From Vibrio sp. 10N.286.49.B1 (GTDB taxonomy: Bacteria > Pseudomonadota > Gammaproteobacteria > Enterobacterales > Vibrionaceae), in NCBI RefSeq assembly GCF_002873335.1, contig NZ_MCUW01000003.1:112151-176150 (forward strand): a stretch of 64,000 bases of DNA, given 5' to 3'. The position numbers and the translations under genes were made by a program. Below are positions 7,423-17,846 of this stretch, piece after piece. The notes beneath the pieces are model-generated. The model had not been told where the DNA came from and made no database searches. It saw nothing but the letters and a program-made list of their open reading frames with translations. Every line of letters starts with the position of its first letter. Position 1 is the first letter of the stretch.

Positions 7423-8976
7423 TTACTTTCTCTTTCTAATATACACTTCGAATATCGTAGTTTTGACTTTAGACTGTTCAACTTTCACATAATTAGAAAA
7501 TATATTCCTAAACTCAATATCTTCTAACAAAACATTAAACAAATCAGTTTCACCATAACGTTTATCCGTTTTTTCTCTTTGATGAACTACCAACAATTCA
7601 GGCTGATAACGATTCATGTCGTTCACCGTGGTTTGTTGAACAAATTTGAGTACCTTTCGGTGTTTCTCATCTTGTCTGTTTTTCACAGCTAATGGCAGCA
7701 TCCAGTAATTGGGTTGCTTTGCCAACGACATAAGTCCAGAGTGAATCGGTATTGTATGATGAGGATACATCGACGTTGAGGCAATGAAAATTATATTATC
7801 ACCCCGTGTTGCATGTCTATCAACTAACTGTGACAACCGAAGTACTTCTGGTTCTACAAATAACTCTTCAGATAAATTTTGTTCATTAGAAACAAATTTA
7901 TTCCAAGCTACTTTATAATCAACTTGATAGTTGCGAAAAATGTCTTTGTGTTGAAAGGTCACTATGGGAATAAATGCAACCAATAACAACGCTACATTTC
8001 GAAAAGATAGTTCTCGTTTTATTTTTCTAAGCTGCAAAATAATAGCCATATAGACCAAACAAAACGAGAACGTAAGAGTTGGTATAAGATGGTATCCAAA
8101 TGCTGTTCTGCCTGCGACAAAAGCGCCTAAGCTTGCAACAAAAAAAAGAAATATCAGAAATACAAGGTCATTATCTTCCAGTGTTTTTCGTAACATAAAA
8201 TATGGCATCATCAGAACTAAGAAAACAACCGATGCCGTAAGTATGACTTCGAATAAGTTAGCAAAATTCACGCTGTAATAAACGCTCGCCAAAGGTACAA
8301 TAACATCTAAATACTCTGACTGGTAAGCAACTACAACATACAAATAGATCAAGCCAACAAAAAAAACTGTCGCTATTTCTTTCCAGCGAACTACTCCTCT
8401 TTGCTTAATAGCGCTATATATTTCGGCAACAACGAGAACCAAACCATACTGAGGTTTTAAGCAAACTGATATTGCCACCATAAATAATGAAACCAAACTT
8501 GATAATTCGAATGGCTTCCCCTCTCTTGAACGTAAAACATTTGAAAGATAAACCACTAGACCAGCCGCAATTAAATGTTCGCGCTGACCATAGACCGACT
8601 GTGAGACAGTAAAAAGACTGAGTGCTAGCGAAAACACAAGAAAAATTCTTTTATTGAACGAAAATATATCTGTATTGAACCAGGTGATCGTAATCGATAA
8701 CAGTAGGTATACAATAACACCTACTCGTAATGAAGAAATATCACTTATATAACCAAAATCAAAAGGAAGTAAAAATACTTTGTAAATATAAACAATCAAT
8801 GGTGGGTTCACTTCATAGAAGTCTCGATAAAAATGGCTTAACCCAGTGTTTTTTGCCATATTTAACAAGAATGCCACATCACCATTCAGTGGCATCAAGG
8901 CTTGTACCATCAATGTATGCATGGCCATTATCAAAATGACTAAAAACAGTAATTTCTCTTTTAATGAGTCTGACAT
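7423..8976 (-). CDS. Polytopic membrane protein, probable GT-C glycosyltransferase
   Basis: A 517-residue integral membrane protein with roughly ten to twelve hydrophobic segments and a soluble C-terminal part (about 370-517). The first loop carries NGDVAFLL (D33) and FYEVNPPL (E55): acidic residues after the first membrane helix followed by a NPPL signature are typical of GT-C fold transferases that use polyprenyl-phosphate sugars. I cannot name the family or substrate. The start at 8976 (MSDSLKEK) has AAGGAAGG upstream; an in-frame ATG at 9012 is possible. It converges on the MltC-like gene with only 27 bases between stops and shares its AT-rich composition, which may point to acquisition as a block. 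Confidence 0.55.
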   Translation of the reverse strand: MSDSLKEKLLFLVILIMAMHTLMVQALMPLNGDVAFLLNMAKNTGLSHFYRDFYEVNPPLIVYIYKVFLLPFDFGYISDISSLRVGVIVYLLLSITITWFNTDIFSFNKRIFLVFSLALSLFTVSQSVYGQREHLIAAGLVVYLSNVLRSREGKPFELSSLVSLFMVAISVCLKPQYGLVLVVAEIYSAIKQRGVVRWKEIATVFFVGLIYLYVVVAYQSEYLDVIVPLASVYYSVNFANLFEVILTASVVFLVLMMPYFMLRKTLEDNDLVFLIFLFFVASLGAFVAGRTAFGYHLIPTLTFSFCLVYMAIILQLRKIKRELSFRNVALLLVAFIPIVTFQHKDIFRNYQVDYKVAWNKFVSNEQNLSEELFVEPEVLRLSQLVDRHATRGDNIIFIASTSMYPHHTIPIHSGLMSLAKQPNYWMLPLAVKNRQDEKHRKVLKFVQQTTVNDMNRYQPELLVVHQREKTDKRYGETDLFNVLLEDIEFRNIFSNYVKVEQSKVKTTIFEVYIRKRK

Positions 8977-9191
8977 TCCTGCAGTTCCTTCCTTGCGTTC
9001 ACCCCTATACATTAACGATTAGCAGTGACGCGCAACAAAGAACAGTTCAAAGTGAACAAACATGTCATTGTCTTTAGATTGCTACAAATACAAACAACAG
9101 TCGCTTCTTTACTTTTCCACTATCTTTTTAACTGCCACACTGTTGCCTTAACTTGATATGCACAAATTTGTTGAAACACAGGAAAAATCAT

Positions 9192-9227
9192 AAAAAAAAA
9201 CCAATGATTTCCATCATTGGTTTTTTT
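9192..9227. terminator. Bidirectional intrinsic terminator
   Basis: Stem CCAATGA (9201-9207) pairs with TCATTGG (9214-9220) around a six-base loop. A run of nine A precedes it and seven T follow, so it can work in both directions. It lies 38 bases past the nagK stop and is the natural end of that reverse-strand transcript. Confidence 0.85.
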
Positions 9228-9265
9228 ACATAAGATTTATAAGCCTTTACGGCCATGATAAATCG

Positions 9266-10174
9266 TTATTTGATATTCAAGAACGCCGCACCACGCACAC
9301 CACCAGAGTCGCCGTGCTTCGCCTTAACGATTTTTGGGCATTTTGCCACAGACATTAAATACTTAGGTACACGTTTAGGCATTTCTTCGTAGATAAGTTC
9401 GTAGTTTGAAAGGCCACCACCAAGCGTCACGACATGTGGATCGTTGGCTGTGAAGATGTTCGCAAAACAAATGGCTAGCAGTTCCATGAACATATCGACA
9501 AACTCGGTTGCAGACGGGTCGCCGGCTTCTCGCGCCTTGATAATATCGATCGCTTTCTTCTGCTCACCGTAGTAGTTCGCATAAAGAAGTTCAAAACCTC
9601 GACCCGATAGGTAGTTATCTAGGCAGCCTTTTTTACCACAGCCACAATCAAGCAACGGCGCTTTTTCGCCTAGGTGGAACCAAGCATCGATAGGCAAACG
9701 CATATGACCTAATTCACCAGCGACGTTGTTACGGCCTGAAAAGACTTTACCTTCATAGATAAGCCCGCCACCGAATCCTGTGCCCAAAATCAGCCCCATT
9801 ACGGATGGTGCATCTTTTAGTTCATCATCCCATGCTTCAGAAAGTGCAAAACAATTCGCATCATTCTCTAGCTTCACTTCTCTACCGATTAACGCTTCTA
9901 GATCGCGGCGTAGTGGTTGTCCTTTCGCACAAGCGATGTTCACCGTTAGTACCGTTTCATCATCCGCATCTTCCATTCCTGGAAGCCCAAGTCCAACTTT
10001 TCCTTCTACCCCGAGTTCACGGTCATATTTCGCGACTAAACCAGCTAATGTATCAAGTAGTACCTGGTAATTATCACTTGGTGTAGGGACACGTTCAGTA
10101 GCGACTCGTTCTAATTTCTCGTTGAATGCACCAAACTCAATTTTTGTGCCGCCGACATCAAAGCCGTAATACAT
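9266..10174 (-). CDS. nagK: N-acetyl-D-glucosamine kinase
   Basis: A 302-residue ROK-family sugar kinase. It has the N-terminal phosphate loop DVGGTK (6-11), the END active-site motif (103-105, catalytic Asp105), GTGFGGG (131-137), ELGH with His157, and the ROK zinc cluster CGCGKKGC (Cys177, 179, 184). Length and the run of motifs match NagK, which phosphorylates GlcNAc from cell-wall or chitin recycling to GlcNAc-6-phosphate in the cytoplasm. A good ribosome binding site (AAGGAGAG) stands seven bases from the start. It appears to be a single-gene transcript ending at the hairpin at 9201-9220. Confidence 0.93.
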   Translation of the reverse strand: MYYGFDVGGTKIEFGAFNEKLERVATERVPTPSDNYQVLLDTLAGLVAKYDRELGVEGKVGLGLPGMEDADDETVLTVNIACAKGQPLRRDLEALIGREVKLENDANCFALSEAWDDELKDAPSVMGLILGTGFGGGLIYEGKVFSGRNNVAGELGHMRLPIDAWFHLGEKAPLLDCGCGKKGCLDNYLSGRGFELLYANYYGEQKKAIDIIKAREAGDPSATEFVDMFMELLAICFANIFTANDPHVVTLGGGLSNYELIYEEMPKRVPKYLMSVAKCPKIVKAKHGDSGGVRGAAFLNIK

Positions 10175-10327
10175 AGAAAACTCTCCTTGCTAACCCAAAA
10201 TACGGGTAAAAATAAGATCACTTTAGACATTATCCATATCCCTACCCCCTCAAACCGTGACTCAACCCAAAGTTATCCCCTTGGTCGAGCTACTTGGTCA
10301 ACAAGTCAGCACAATATCGAGTCTACT

Positions 10328-11074
10328 TTAGAGCGACGTCTCGTTTCTGATGAGTGCGATGTATTTATGCAAGTCCGGTCTTGTATGGTCAACCGAATAT
10401 CGGGTTTTGCTCATCATGTAGCTCTCTCTAAAAGCCGCAAACCAATGGTCTAACACTCGAGCCATATTCGTCTCACCAAATTGCTCAAACACCAAACTTG
10501 CCACTTCTGCCGTCGCTAAATGCTCTTCAATGTCTGATTTTCTCATTACGTAGTTGGACATCACTTCGGGCTTGATTGAGCAAACGGGAAATCTATCAAG
10601 GTATGGTGATTTTCTAAAAATACGTCTTGCCTCTCGCCAGCTTCCATCTAAAAAAATGAACAACGGCTTCTTGATGGTCATCGCGACGTTGTCTTTATTA
10701 TCAGTGCTCAATAGCCTTGATTTATCATCCACATAATCTTCCGGAAACACGACAATCGGCTGATAAGACTCATCGTTTAACAACGCGAGTAGACGCGGAT
10801 CAGGTTCTGTGCGGCGCCAAGCGAAAGCGTAACCCTCTTTCACCGCATCCAGAATCAACCGTCCAGTATTACTAGGCTTTAAAATTTCGTTATCCGAAAC
10901 CAGCAGTAACACGGCGACATCCGACTCTACGTCGGGCTGATGTTCGCAGATACAGTATTGCTGCGCGATTTGACATTGTGGGCAACGTTTAACCTTAGCT
11001 CCGCGAGCGTTGAAAGGCTTAGTGGCGATCGCGAGTCGCTCGTTGTACATTCGGTGAAAGGCGTGAAGTCTCAT
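10328..11074 (-). CDS. tapT: tRNA-uridine aminocarboxypropyltransferase, DTW family
   Basis: A 248-residue protein with the full DTW-domain signature: four cysteines CPQCQIAQQYCIC (C31, C34, C41, C43) that should bind zinc, the KPSNTGRLI motif (66-74) and the active-site loop at 143-146. That loop reads DGSW where E. coli YfiP/TapT has DGTW. The segment FRKSPYLDRFP also matches YfiP closely. TapT transfers the 3-amino-3-carboxypropyl group of SAM to U47 of tRNA. The start at 11074 is the first ATG; a second one eight codons later is possible. It stands alone, with 150 bases of unremarkable sequence to nagK. Confidence 0.85.
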   Translation of the reverse strand: MRLHAFHRMYNERLAIATKPFNARGAKVKRCPQCQIAQQYCICEHQPDVESDVAVLLLVSDNEILKPSNTGRLILDAVKEGYAFAWRRTEPDPRLLALLNDESYQPIVVFPEDYVDDKSRLLSTDNKDNVAMTIKKPLFIFLDGSWREARRIFRKSPYLDRFPVCSIKPEVMSNYVMRKSDIEEHLATAEVASLVFEQFGETNMARVLDHWFAAFRESYMMSKTRYSVDHTRPDLHKYIALIRNETSL

Positions 11075-11171
11075 TTTTATGGTAATCTAAGGGCAGATGT
11101 CGGGATTCTAACCTCGCACTCTAGATTTAAACAGCGGAAACCGTCATTTAAGTAAAGGAAATGGTAAATTG

Positions 11172-11957
11172 ATGGAAAATAGCGACGCTTATCGACTGAT
11201 CATCTTCGTCACTGTGCTGGTTGTTTGTGCCGTATGGGAATATCGAGCACCAAGAAAAGCGCGAACTCGAACTCGACAACTGCGTTGGAGTAACAATCTG
11301 GGGTTGGTTGGCCTTAACTCGGTTCTACTCGCGGCTGTTATGCCTGTTCTCGCGATCGACGCTGCTTATATAGCCCAGCAACACCAAATCGGTCTATTTA
11401 ATCAATTCCAACTCTCAGCATGGCTTTTGGTGCCACTCGGGGTTGTGCTTCTCGATGCGGTTATCTATTTCCAGCACTTACTGTTTCACCGCATACCGCT
11501 ACTATGGCGCTTGCATCGTATGCACCATTCTGACAGAGACATAGACGTCACAACGGGTGCAAGGTTTCATCCCATTGAGATCCTATTGTCGATGTTGATA
11601 AAAATCGCAGTAATCACCGCACTTGGCTTGCCTCCTCTCACTGTATTGCTATTTGAAATCATATTGAATGCCAGTGCCATGTTTAACCACAGCAATGGAT
11701 TTCTGCCCCTGTCACTCGATAAGAAACTTCGACGACTTATCGTGACACCAGACTTTCATCGTGTTCATCACTCTATCTTAGTGGAAGAAACCCATTCAAA
11801 TTTTGGCTTTTTTCTATCCGTATGGGATATCCGCTTTGGTACCTATCGCGAACAGCCAGCACAAGGTCACGATGACGTTGAAATCGGCATTCCCCAATTT
11901 AGTAACCCAAGCGAACAAAGACTGGATAAGATGCTCACCCAGCCTTTTCGAGAATAA
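11172..11957 (+). CDS. Fatty acid hydroxylase / sterol desaturase family membrane protein
   Basis: A 261-residue membrane protein with four or five hydrophobic helices and the histidine clusters of the diiron hydroxylase superfamily: HLLFH, HRMHH, and HRVHH near the C-terminus, plus single histidines (ARFHPIE, FNHSN) that complete the set. Bacterial members hydroxylate or desaturate lipids with molecular oxygen; the substrate here cannot be told. AAGGAA at 11155-11160 serves ATG 11172, or a TTG at 11169 with nearly the same protein. It is divergent from tapT and converges on the chemoreceptor gene. Confidence 0.82.
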   Translation: MENSDAYRLIIFVTVLVVCAVWEYRAPRKARTRTRQLRWSNNLGLVGLNSVLLAAVMPVLAIDAAYIAQQHQIGLFNQFQLSAWLLVPLGVVLLDAVIYFQHLLFHRIPLLWRLHRMHHSDRDIDVTTGARFHPIEILLSMLIKIAVITALGLPPLTVLLFEIILNASAMFNHSNGFLPLSLDKKLRRLIVTPDFHRVHHSILVEETHSNFGFFLSVWDIRFGTYREQPAQGHDDVEIGIPQFSNPSEQRLDKMLTQPFRE

Positions 11958-11978
11958 ACACTGGCCAAGGAAGGATGA

Positions 11979-14021
11979 TTAGTGACGCTGTACCAATTCA
12001 TATTTGTGTAGCATGGCTTGTTGGTGACCGGCAATATCAGCCACTTGTTCGGCACTTTCTACCATCGACTCTAATTGTAAGTTCGCGTTTTCAGCCTGCT
12101 CGCTGACATGCGAAATGGAACGCCCAACCTCGGCCGTCGCACGTTCTTGTTCCTCCGTCGCAACCGATACTTGTTCTACACGCTGGCGAATTAACGCAAC
12201 CGCACCTTCTATGTCTTCGAAAGAGGTTTTTACACGTTCGCTCGATACTAGCGCTTGATTCATTTCGTCACGAGATTCCACGACAGATTGGCGAGATTCT
12301 TGAGCGGCCTCTTCGAGCTCTGACATCATTTGTCGAATATTCGTCGTTTGGCTCGATGTGTCACTGGCAAGTTTTCTAACTTCGTCTGCTACCACCGCAA
12401 AACCACGCCCCATTTCACCCGCTCTCGCGGCCTCAATGGCTGCATTTAGAGCCAAAAGATTCGTGTTATCGGCAATACCACTGATCAAATCCACCATTTT
12501 TTGAATCTGTTTCACTTTGTCGTCAAGCTCATTCATAGATTCGGCATTACTGCTGAGCGTCGTCTCCAAAGAAAGCAAACGTTCTCGATTAGATTCCACC
12601 GCTTCTAGGCCGATAGTGGCAAAGTTTTCAGCTTGCTGTGAATCAGTAAATGACGCGTTGGTCACCGACGATATTTCATTAATGGACGCTTCTAGTTGCG
12701 TCACTGTGGTCACCATACTTTCCAACGAGGTATTTTGTTCTCGCATGCTGTTGCGAGTTTCTTCGGCCGCGCCATGACTGATTTCCGCGGTTTGATACAG
12801 GGTTTCGCAGTTTCTTGTCACCATTTCAATCGAATCATGGGTTGAGTTGATTACCAGGTTTAGCTTATGAGCAATATCCTGCATCTCTGTTGGTCCAGTT
12901 AGCGAGACATTACTCGTCAAATCATGCTGTGTCAGTGTCTGTAATTGGCTCGTGATATTTTTCAGCGAACGATTCACCCAGCGACGCAGCATAAAGAAGA
13001 GTAAAACAATCGCTGCAATCAATATTGCCGTTGCTACAAATAAACTGTAAATATTGAATTGAATCGTATCGGTCACTACCGCTTTACTGCTATCAATCAA
13101 CGTTGATGCGGTTGTCGAAATATCCGTTAATAGGTTTGTCGTCTCGTCGGCAAGCACCGTCGCTCGCGATAGCTGCTCTTGTTGCTCTTCCACCAACTCT
13201 AAACGTTCCAAGATTTGACGCAGCACGCCATCAGACTTAAATCCTTCTTGAACCATACTAAACGGTGCCGTTAAGCTTGCGAACTCTTTGACGTCGGGTT
13301 GCCATTGAGAAAAATCATCAAAGGCCAAGTCGATACCCGCAATACGGTTACGCATTTCACGATATTCATTTTTCGCTTTTTGTAGCTCGTCTTGCATCAT
13401 CAATACAAGGAAAGTGCTTTCCATCGAGCTCGCACTGGCAATAAATCGACTGGCGGCATCAGATGCCATCGGGTTGTCCTGTGCGAGAATCAAGCTGATA
13501 CGGTTCATTTCAGGGCCAATAGAGCTAAGGCCATATCTAAAACCCACTACGTCTTTATCTATTTGGCTCTTCATAACTAGAATCTGTGACTGTAGCGCTA
13601 ATATCGACTGGGTAAGGGATTGCAGTTCAATTATTTTTTCACTTAATTGCTCACGTTGTTCAATAGTGACCGCATTATCCAGCGTACCTGCAATATCAAA
13701 AAGGCTTCTGACTCTTCTATCACTCTGCTGGGCTAAAACGTTGATCCGTTGTTGTGTAATGTCGAGCTCATCCGTCGCCGTTAATTGCGTACCATAAGCC
13801 AGCAATTTAACTTGTTCCAATACGTCTTGCGTGAGCGATGCATTGTTCATTGATAACGGTAATGCTTTATCTGACAAATTGTCGAATTGCTGCTTAACTT
13901 GAGTAAGTCCGTTCGCACTAAGTAGGCTTAGTCCAACAAAAAAGGAGGCGATGAGAGTAAAAATGACGCTGAGGGAACGTATAAGTGAGGTCGAGCCTTT
14001 CCTAGTTTTCGAGGGAGTCAT
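11979..14021 (-). CDS. Methyl-accepting chemotaxis protein
   Basis: A 680-residue transmembrane chemoreceptor. A first membrane helix (about 20-40) is followed by a long helical periplasmic domain of about 280 residues, a second helix ([20 protein letters not shown], about 325-345), a HAMP region and the cytoplasmic signalling domain. The tip includes [34 protein letters not shown] split around the usual hairpin. The all-helical sensor of this length suggests a two-bundle (HBM-like) domain rather than Cache or PAS, but the ligand is unknown. The gene is solitary. Confidence 0.92.
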   Translation of the reverse strand: MTPSKTRKGSTSLIRSLSVIFTLIASFFVGLSLLSANGLTQVKQQFDNLSDKALPLSMNNASLTQDVLEQVKLLAYGTQLTATDELDITQQRINVLAQQSDRRVRSLFDIAGTLDNAVTIEQREQLSEKIIELQSLTQSILALQSQILVMKSQIDKDVVGFRYGLSSIGPEMNRISLILAQDNPMASDAASRFIASASSMESTFLVLMMQDELQKAKNEYREMRNRIAGIDLAFDDFSQWQPDVKEFASLTAPFSMVQEGFKSDGVLRQILERLELVEEQQEQLSRATVLADETTNLLTDISTTASTLIDSSKAVVTDTIQFNIYSLFVATAILIAAIVLLFFMLRRWVNRSLKNITSQLQTLTQHDLTSNVSLTGPTEMQDIAHKLNLVINSTHDSIEMVTRNCETLYQTAEISHGAAEETRNSMREQNTSLESMVTTVTQLEASINEISSVTNASFTDSQQAENFATIGLEAVESNRERLLSLETTLSSNAESMNELDDKVKQIQKMVDLISGIADNTNLLALNAAIEAARAGEMGRGFAVVADEVRKLASDTSSQTTNIRQMMSELEEAAQESRQSVVESRDEMNQALVSSERVKTSFEDIEGAVALIRQRVEQVSVATEEQERATAEVGRSISHVSEQAENANLQLESMVESAEQVADIAGHQQAMLHKYELVQRH

Positions 14022-14169
14022 GCAAAATCCGTTACATTAGGTCACACAAACAGTGCCTTCCCATCACCGATGAGCATTAGACAACCATTTGAATTGGTAT
14101 AGAATTAATAGGAATACTAGTTATTCTCAATGACAGATTTATTACACTTTTATTGAATGAAGATGACAA

Positions 14170-14640
14170 ATGAAAATTCATAAGCTATTGATATGTTGCA
14201 GTATAGTTGCCGCTTTATCGGCGTGTTCATCTTCTCCGGAACGCCCGGCGCATACGCAACAGTCTTACAACTCCCCTAATAATGCCCCCTTTTTAGCTGA
14301 ATATAAAAAGTGGCAAGGTGTACCTTATCGATTGGGAGGGACCAACTATAGTGGCGTAGATTGTTCTGCGTTCGTACAAGCGGTCTATAAAGATGCGTAC
14401 TCAGTAAGCCTACCTCGTACCACCGCCCAGCAAATCAATATCGGCAGTAAAGTCGGTTACAACGATGCGAAAAGCGGTGATTTGGTCTTTTTTAAGACGG
14501 GTTACAAAACTCGCCATGTCGGTATTTATTTAGGTGGGAATACGTTCATGCATGCATCAACGTCAAAGGGCGTCATCATGTCGCGATTGGATAACCCATA
14601 TTGGGCCTCCACCTTTTGGCATTTCCGCTCAGTCAACTAG
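14170..14640 (+). CDS. nlpC: NlpC/P60 family lipoprotein peptidase
   Basis: A 156-residue lipoprotein. The signal ends at the lipobox LSAC (Cys19); the NlpC/P60 domain spans about 42-156. The catalytic Cys is C65 in SGVDCSAF, His116 lies in RHVGIY and His128 in FMHAS. The segment GDLVFFKTG and the end LDNPYW-FWHFRSV resemble E. coli NlpC more than MepS (Spr). Such enzymes cut peptide cross-links or stems in peptidoglycan. It is monocistronic with its own terminator. Naming is by resemblance; a MepS-like role cannot be excluded. Confidence 0.85.
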   Translation: MKIHKLLICCSIVAALSACSSSPERPAHTQQSYNSPNNAPFLAEYKKWQGVPYRLGGTNYSGVDCSAFVQAVYKDAYSVSLPRTTAQQINIGSKVGYNDAKSGDLVFFKTGYKTRHVGIYLGGNTFMHASTSKGVIMSRLDNPYWASTFWHFRSVN

Positions 14641-14685
14641 CTTTGAATGAACCTATAAGCCAAACGTACTCATGAACTCGTTAAA

Positions 14686-14717
14686 CTAAAAAAGAGGCCA
14701 AATAGCCTCTTTTTTTA
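14686..14717. terminator. Bidirectional terminator between nlpC and the next gene
   Basis: AGAGGC (14693-14698) pairs with GCCTCT (14705-14710), flanked by A-rich and T-rich tracts, so the helix extends through A-T pairs. It serves the convergent genes on either side. Confidence 0.88.
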
Positions 14718-14732
14718 TGTCATTTTTCACCG

Positions 14733-15077
14733 CTAATCGTACTTTGCAACCGCTGTATCAAACAGGTTTTTCACCAGCGCGATGTATTCTTCAAGAAAGA
14801 ACACTTGTTCGTTAGTGGCATTTTTATTCCATACACCCGCTAAGACTTCTTCAAGGTCTTGGATGACCAAGTCGACTTCTTTCAACAACTTAAATCGTAC
14901 ACTTGAATGAAGCTCGGGGTTTTGTTCAAACAAAACAATAATATTGGATGCCACCATATCCGTTGCTACGTCTTCAATGGTTTCAGATCCAGTGTCCCCG
15001 ACTTGCGAGGTAAACACGTCCAAATTCATAGCAAGGTGTTCTATCAATGCTTGATAGCCGTCTGTCTCTACAACCAC
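14733..15077 (-). CDS. Small conserved protein of unknown function (DUF3802-like)
   Basis: I start this at the GTG at 15077 because AGGAGA sits six bases upstream; the longer frame would start at a GTG without a site. The 114-residue protein begins MVVETDGYQALIEHLAMNLDVF and is acidic and all-helical, with no signal or membrane segment. It reminds me of a Vibrio/Shewanella family I know as DUF3802, but that link is from memory. A cytoplasmic location is likely; function is unknown. It converges with nlpC. Confidence 0.7.
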   Translation of the reverse strand: MVVETDGYQALIEHLAMNLDVFTSQVGDTGSETIEDVATDMVASNIIVLFEQNPELHSSVRFKLLKEVDLVIQDLEEVLAGVWNKNATNEQVFFLEEYIALVKNLFDTAVAKYD

Positions 15078-15237
15078 GACTGATCTCCTAGACACTACTT
15101 AAAGGTTAGTATTAAACATATCAAAGAAGATTAATCTATGTAAGCATTTGATTTAGAAAACGAGTGTATTCTCTTCTAGCTTTGCTTTAACTCACATCTA
15201 CCCTGCTATTCCTGCCTTGAAAACGTCCGTCTCAAAG

Positions 15238-15789
15238 TCAGTTAAACAGCTCTATGACCAGTTTGTTGTCTTTTATCACTAAACTTGGCTCAGCCGACTT
15301 CAACAAGGCTTGCTTTACCTGAGAGGCATCAAGCTTATAAACAGGATGCTGCGAAAGCGCATAGCCGATCATAGAAACAGCAGGATTAATGAGAGCCTTC
15401 ATTTCAGGCGTCAGCAATTGGCTTTTCTCGTCGAAGCGCTCCAGGCGCAGTGCTTTCAGATAGACCTCCCCGGTATCGGCTTGATACTCAGGAATGGCGC
15501 TAAATTCAATATCAAGATCTAATCCCATGCTTTTCGAGTTGAGCATCTGCACTTTCGCATTGGTATTTGCAAACACGGAAATCCGCTCAGCATCGGCTCG
15601 ACCTATCTTAACGTCCAGATCTTCGATGGAGACCTGTGCGTACATCACATTTTCAATCCCTACCGATTGCTCATACTGTACAGAGTCTTGTAGATAGTTG
15701 GTCATATCTTGTTCCGTGATGCTGTAACTTGCGCAGCCTGAAAGCATCACTGTACCGATTGTCATAGCAAGTTTTTTTATCGCTTCCAT
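15238..15789 (-). CDS. DUF1439 (YceB-like) lipoprotein
   Basis: Start at ATG 15789 with GGAG nine bases upstream; an upstream in-frame TTG lies within that site. The 183-residue protein has a lipobox MLSGC (lipidated cysteine at about residue 19) and a mature domain resembling E. coli YceB, with the lines YQADTGEVYLKALRLERF and YKLDASQVKQ. Members are small lipoproteins with a lipid-binding-like fold and no proven function. It stands alone, with no evident terminator. Confidence 0.72.
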   Translation of the reverse strand: MEAIKKLAMTIGTVMLSGCASYSITEQDMTNYLQDSVQYEQSVGIENVMYAQVSIEDLDVKIGRADAERISVFANTNAKVQMLNSKSMGLDLDIEFSAIPEYQADTGEVYLKALRLERFDEKSQLLTPEMKALINPAVSMIGYALSQHPVYKLDASQVKQALLKSAEPSLVIKDNKLVIELFN

Positions 15790-16150
15790 TTTTATGTACT
15801 CCAACTTATCTCGATCAGTTTCTGCTTAGCGTATTAATCACTATATGTTATTCAGTTGGTCAGTGCATGTCCGTTTTTGATACACCCCAATTCTCACTGC
15901 TTCCTTAGATATCAATCAGTGAGAACTCGCATCAATTCCATAATTGCTCCCCCCTATAAGAATGTCCTCAATGGCTTTTAAAGTGTCGCGTTGTTTTACC
16001 CTAAATCTTCTTTTGTGACTTATCTCTCATGTCTGTTAATTGTCTAATAAATCTGTATAATTCGCCGCGTAATAATATGTACTTTCATTTCCGTTGATTT
16101 GCTGTCTCACAATAAGTAGATCGACAACTATAATACCTAGGAATACTTCT
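15790..16150. promoter_or_regulatory. Divergent intergenic region upstream of ybiT
   Basis: About 360 bases without a gene. A perfect nine-base inverted repeat, TTCTCACTG (15891-15899) and CAGTGAGAA (15917-15925), lies in the middle with a 17-base spacer and no T-tract, so it is more likely an operator or cruciform than a terminator. TAATAATATG near 16070 could be a -10-like region. Nothing else stands out. Confidence 0.35.
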
Positions 16151-17755
16151 TTGATATCTACCGCTAACATCACCATGCAATTCGGCGCTGAGCCGTTATT
16201 TGAAAACATTTCAGCTAAGTTCGGTAACGGTAATCGTTACGGCTTGATTGGCGCCAATGGATGTGGCAAATCAACATTCATGAAGATTCTTAGCGGTGCA
16301 CTAACTCCGAGCTCCGGAAATGTCTCGATTACTCCAGGGCTTAAGCTTGGTGTACTAAGCCAAGACCAATTTGCCTTTGAACAGTACAACGTTATCGACG
16401 TTGTCATCATGGGTGATCGCAAGTTATGGGAAATAAAACAAGAACGCGACCGTATTTATTCACTACCAGAAATGAGTGAAGAAGATGGCATGAAAGTGGC
16501 CGAGCTTGAAAGTGAATTCGCTGAAATGGATGGCTACACCGCAGAAAGCCGTGCCGGTGATATTCTCATCCAAGCGGGTATAGAAGAAGAGTTTCATTTC
16601 GGTTTGATGCAACAGGTTGCGCCCGGCTGGAAACTGCGTGTTCTTCTCGCTCAAGCATTGTTTGCAAACCCAGATATTTTGCTACTTGATGAACCAACCA
16701 ACAACTTGGACATCAATACCATCAACTGGCTTGGCGAAGAGCTCAACCAGCGTAAGTGTACAATGATCATCATTTCGCATGACCGTCACTTCTTGAATTC
16801 TGTGTGTACACACATGGCTGATATCGATTATGGCGAGCTTCGCATTTACCCTGGTAACTACGAGTACTTCCTAGAGGCGTCTGGCCTGATTCGTGAGCAA
16901 CTGCTTGCTGGAAATGCAAAGAAAGCAGAGGAAATCAAAGAACTACAAGATTTCGTTAACCGTTTTGGTGCAAACGCTTCAAAAGCAAAACAAGCAAGCT
17001 CTCGCGCCAAAAAAATGGACAAAATCAAGTTAGACGAAGTTAAGTCAACCAGTCGTATTAGCCCATCGATTGATTTTGGTGAAGGCAAGAAATTACATCG
17101 CCAAGCATTAGAACTGCAAGATCTCGGCCATTCTTTTGATGACGAGCTGCTATTCGAGAAAGGTAATCTACTACTAGAAGCCGGGACTCGCTTAGCGGTT
17201 ATCGGTGAGAATGGTGTGGGTAAAACAACACTATTACGCTGCTTAGTTAATGAGCTTGAGCAAACGGCTGGCGTTGTTAAATGGTCTGAAAATGCATCTA
17301 TCGGCTACTGCCCACAAGACAGCACCGCTGACTTTGATAATGACCTTAGTATCTTCGATTGGATCTCACAATGGCGCACCGTTAAGCATGATGACCTCAT
17401 GGTACGCGGTATTCTAGGTCGTTTATTGTTCACCGCTGACGACGCCAACAAAAAGGCGAAAAACTGCTCTGGTGGAGAAAAGAACCGCTTGTTGTTTGGT
17501 AAATTAATGATGCAAGACGTGAACGTTCTTGTTATGGATGAACCAACCAACCATATGGATATGGAAGCCATTGAGTCACTCAATAATGCGTTAAAGAAAT
17601 ACGAAGGTACATTGATTTTCGTTAGCCATGACCGTGAGTTTGTTTCTTCTCTTGCCACTTCCATCATTGATGTAAAAGACAAAAAATTGGTTCAGTTCCA
17701 AGGGACGTATAATGAGTACCTTGCACACCAAAAGAAAACACTGGCGCTAGGATAA
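16151..17755 (+). CDS. ybiT: ABC-F family ATPase YbiT
   Basis: Start is the TTG at 16151, giving [21 protein letters not shown], which matches the E. coli YbiT N-terminus; TAGGAA lies upstream and no ATG fits. The 534-residue protein has two ABC domains: the first with Walker [10 protein letters not shown] (residues 34-42) and [10 protein letters not shown], the second with [17 protein letters not shown] and MDEPTNHMD. No membrane domain is present. ABC-F proteins bind the ribosomal E site and modulate translation. The linker (about 240-310) is rich in Lys and Ala, as in YbiT. A strong terminator follows. Identity is firm; the physiological role of YbiT is only partly known. Confidence 0.9.
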   Translation: MISTANITMQFGAEPLFENISAKFGNGNRYGLIGANGCGKSTFMKILSGALTPSSGNVSITPGLKLGVLSQDQFAFEQYNVIDVVIMGDRKLWEIKQERDRIYSLPEMSEEDGMKVAELESEFAEMDGYTAESRAGDILIQAGIEEEFHFGLMQQVAPGWKLRVLLAQALFANPDILLLDEPTNNLDINTINWLGEELNQRKCTMIIISHDRHFLNSVCTHMADIDYGELRIYPGNYEYFLEASGLIREQLLAGNAKKAEEIKELQDFVNRFGANASKAKQASSRAKKMDKIKLDEVKSTSRISPSIDFGEGKKLHRQALELQDLGHSFDDELLFEKGNLLLEAGTRLAVIGENGVGKTTLLRCLVNELEQTAGVVKWSENASIGYCPQDSTADFDNDLSIFDWISQWRTVKHDDLMVRGILGRLLFTADDANKKAKNCSGGEKNRLLFGKLMMQDVNVLVMDEPTNHMDMEAIESLNNALKKYEGTLIFVSHDREFVSSLATSIIDVKDKKLVQFQGTYNEYLAHQKKTLALG

Positions 17756-17787
17756 TCTAAAAGTAATTTAGCTTGCTTGCAGACATG

Positions 17788-17828
17788 CAAAAGGCAGGGA
17801 TTACCTCATGGTAACCCCTGCCTTTTTA
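17788..17828. terminator. Terminator shared by ybiT and the convergent methyltransferase gene
   Basis: AAAGGCAGGGATTACC pairs with GGTAACCCCTGCCTTT with one mismatch in the middle and a four-base loop, and ends in TTTTT on the plus strand and AAAA on the other side. It lies between two convergent genes. Confidence 0.88.
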
Positions 17829-17846
17829 CTATCCAATATCCTGACT

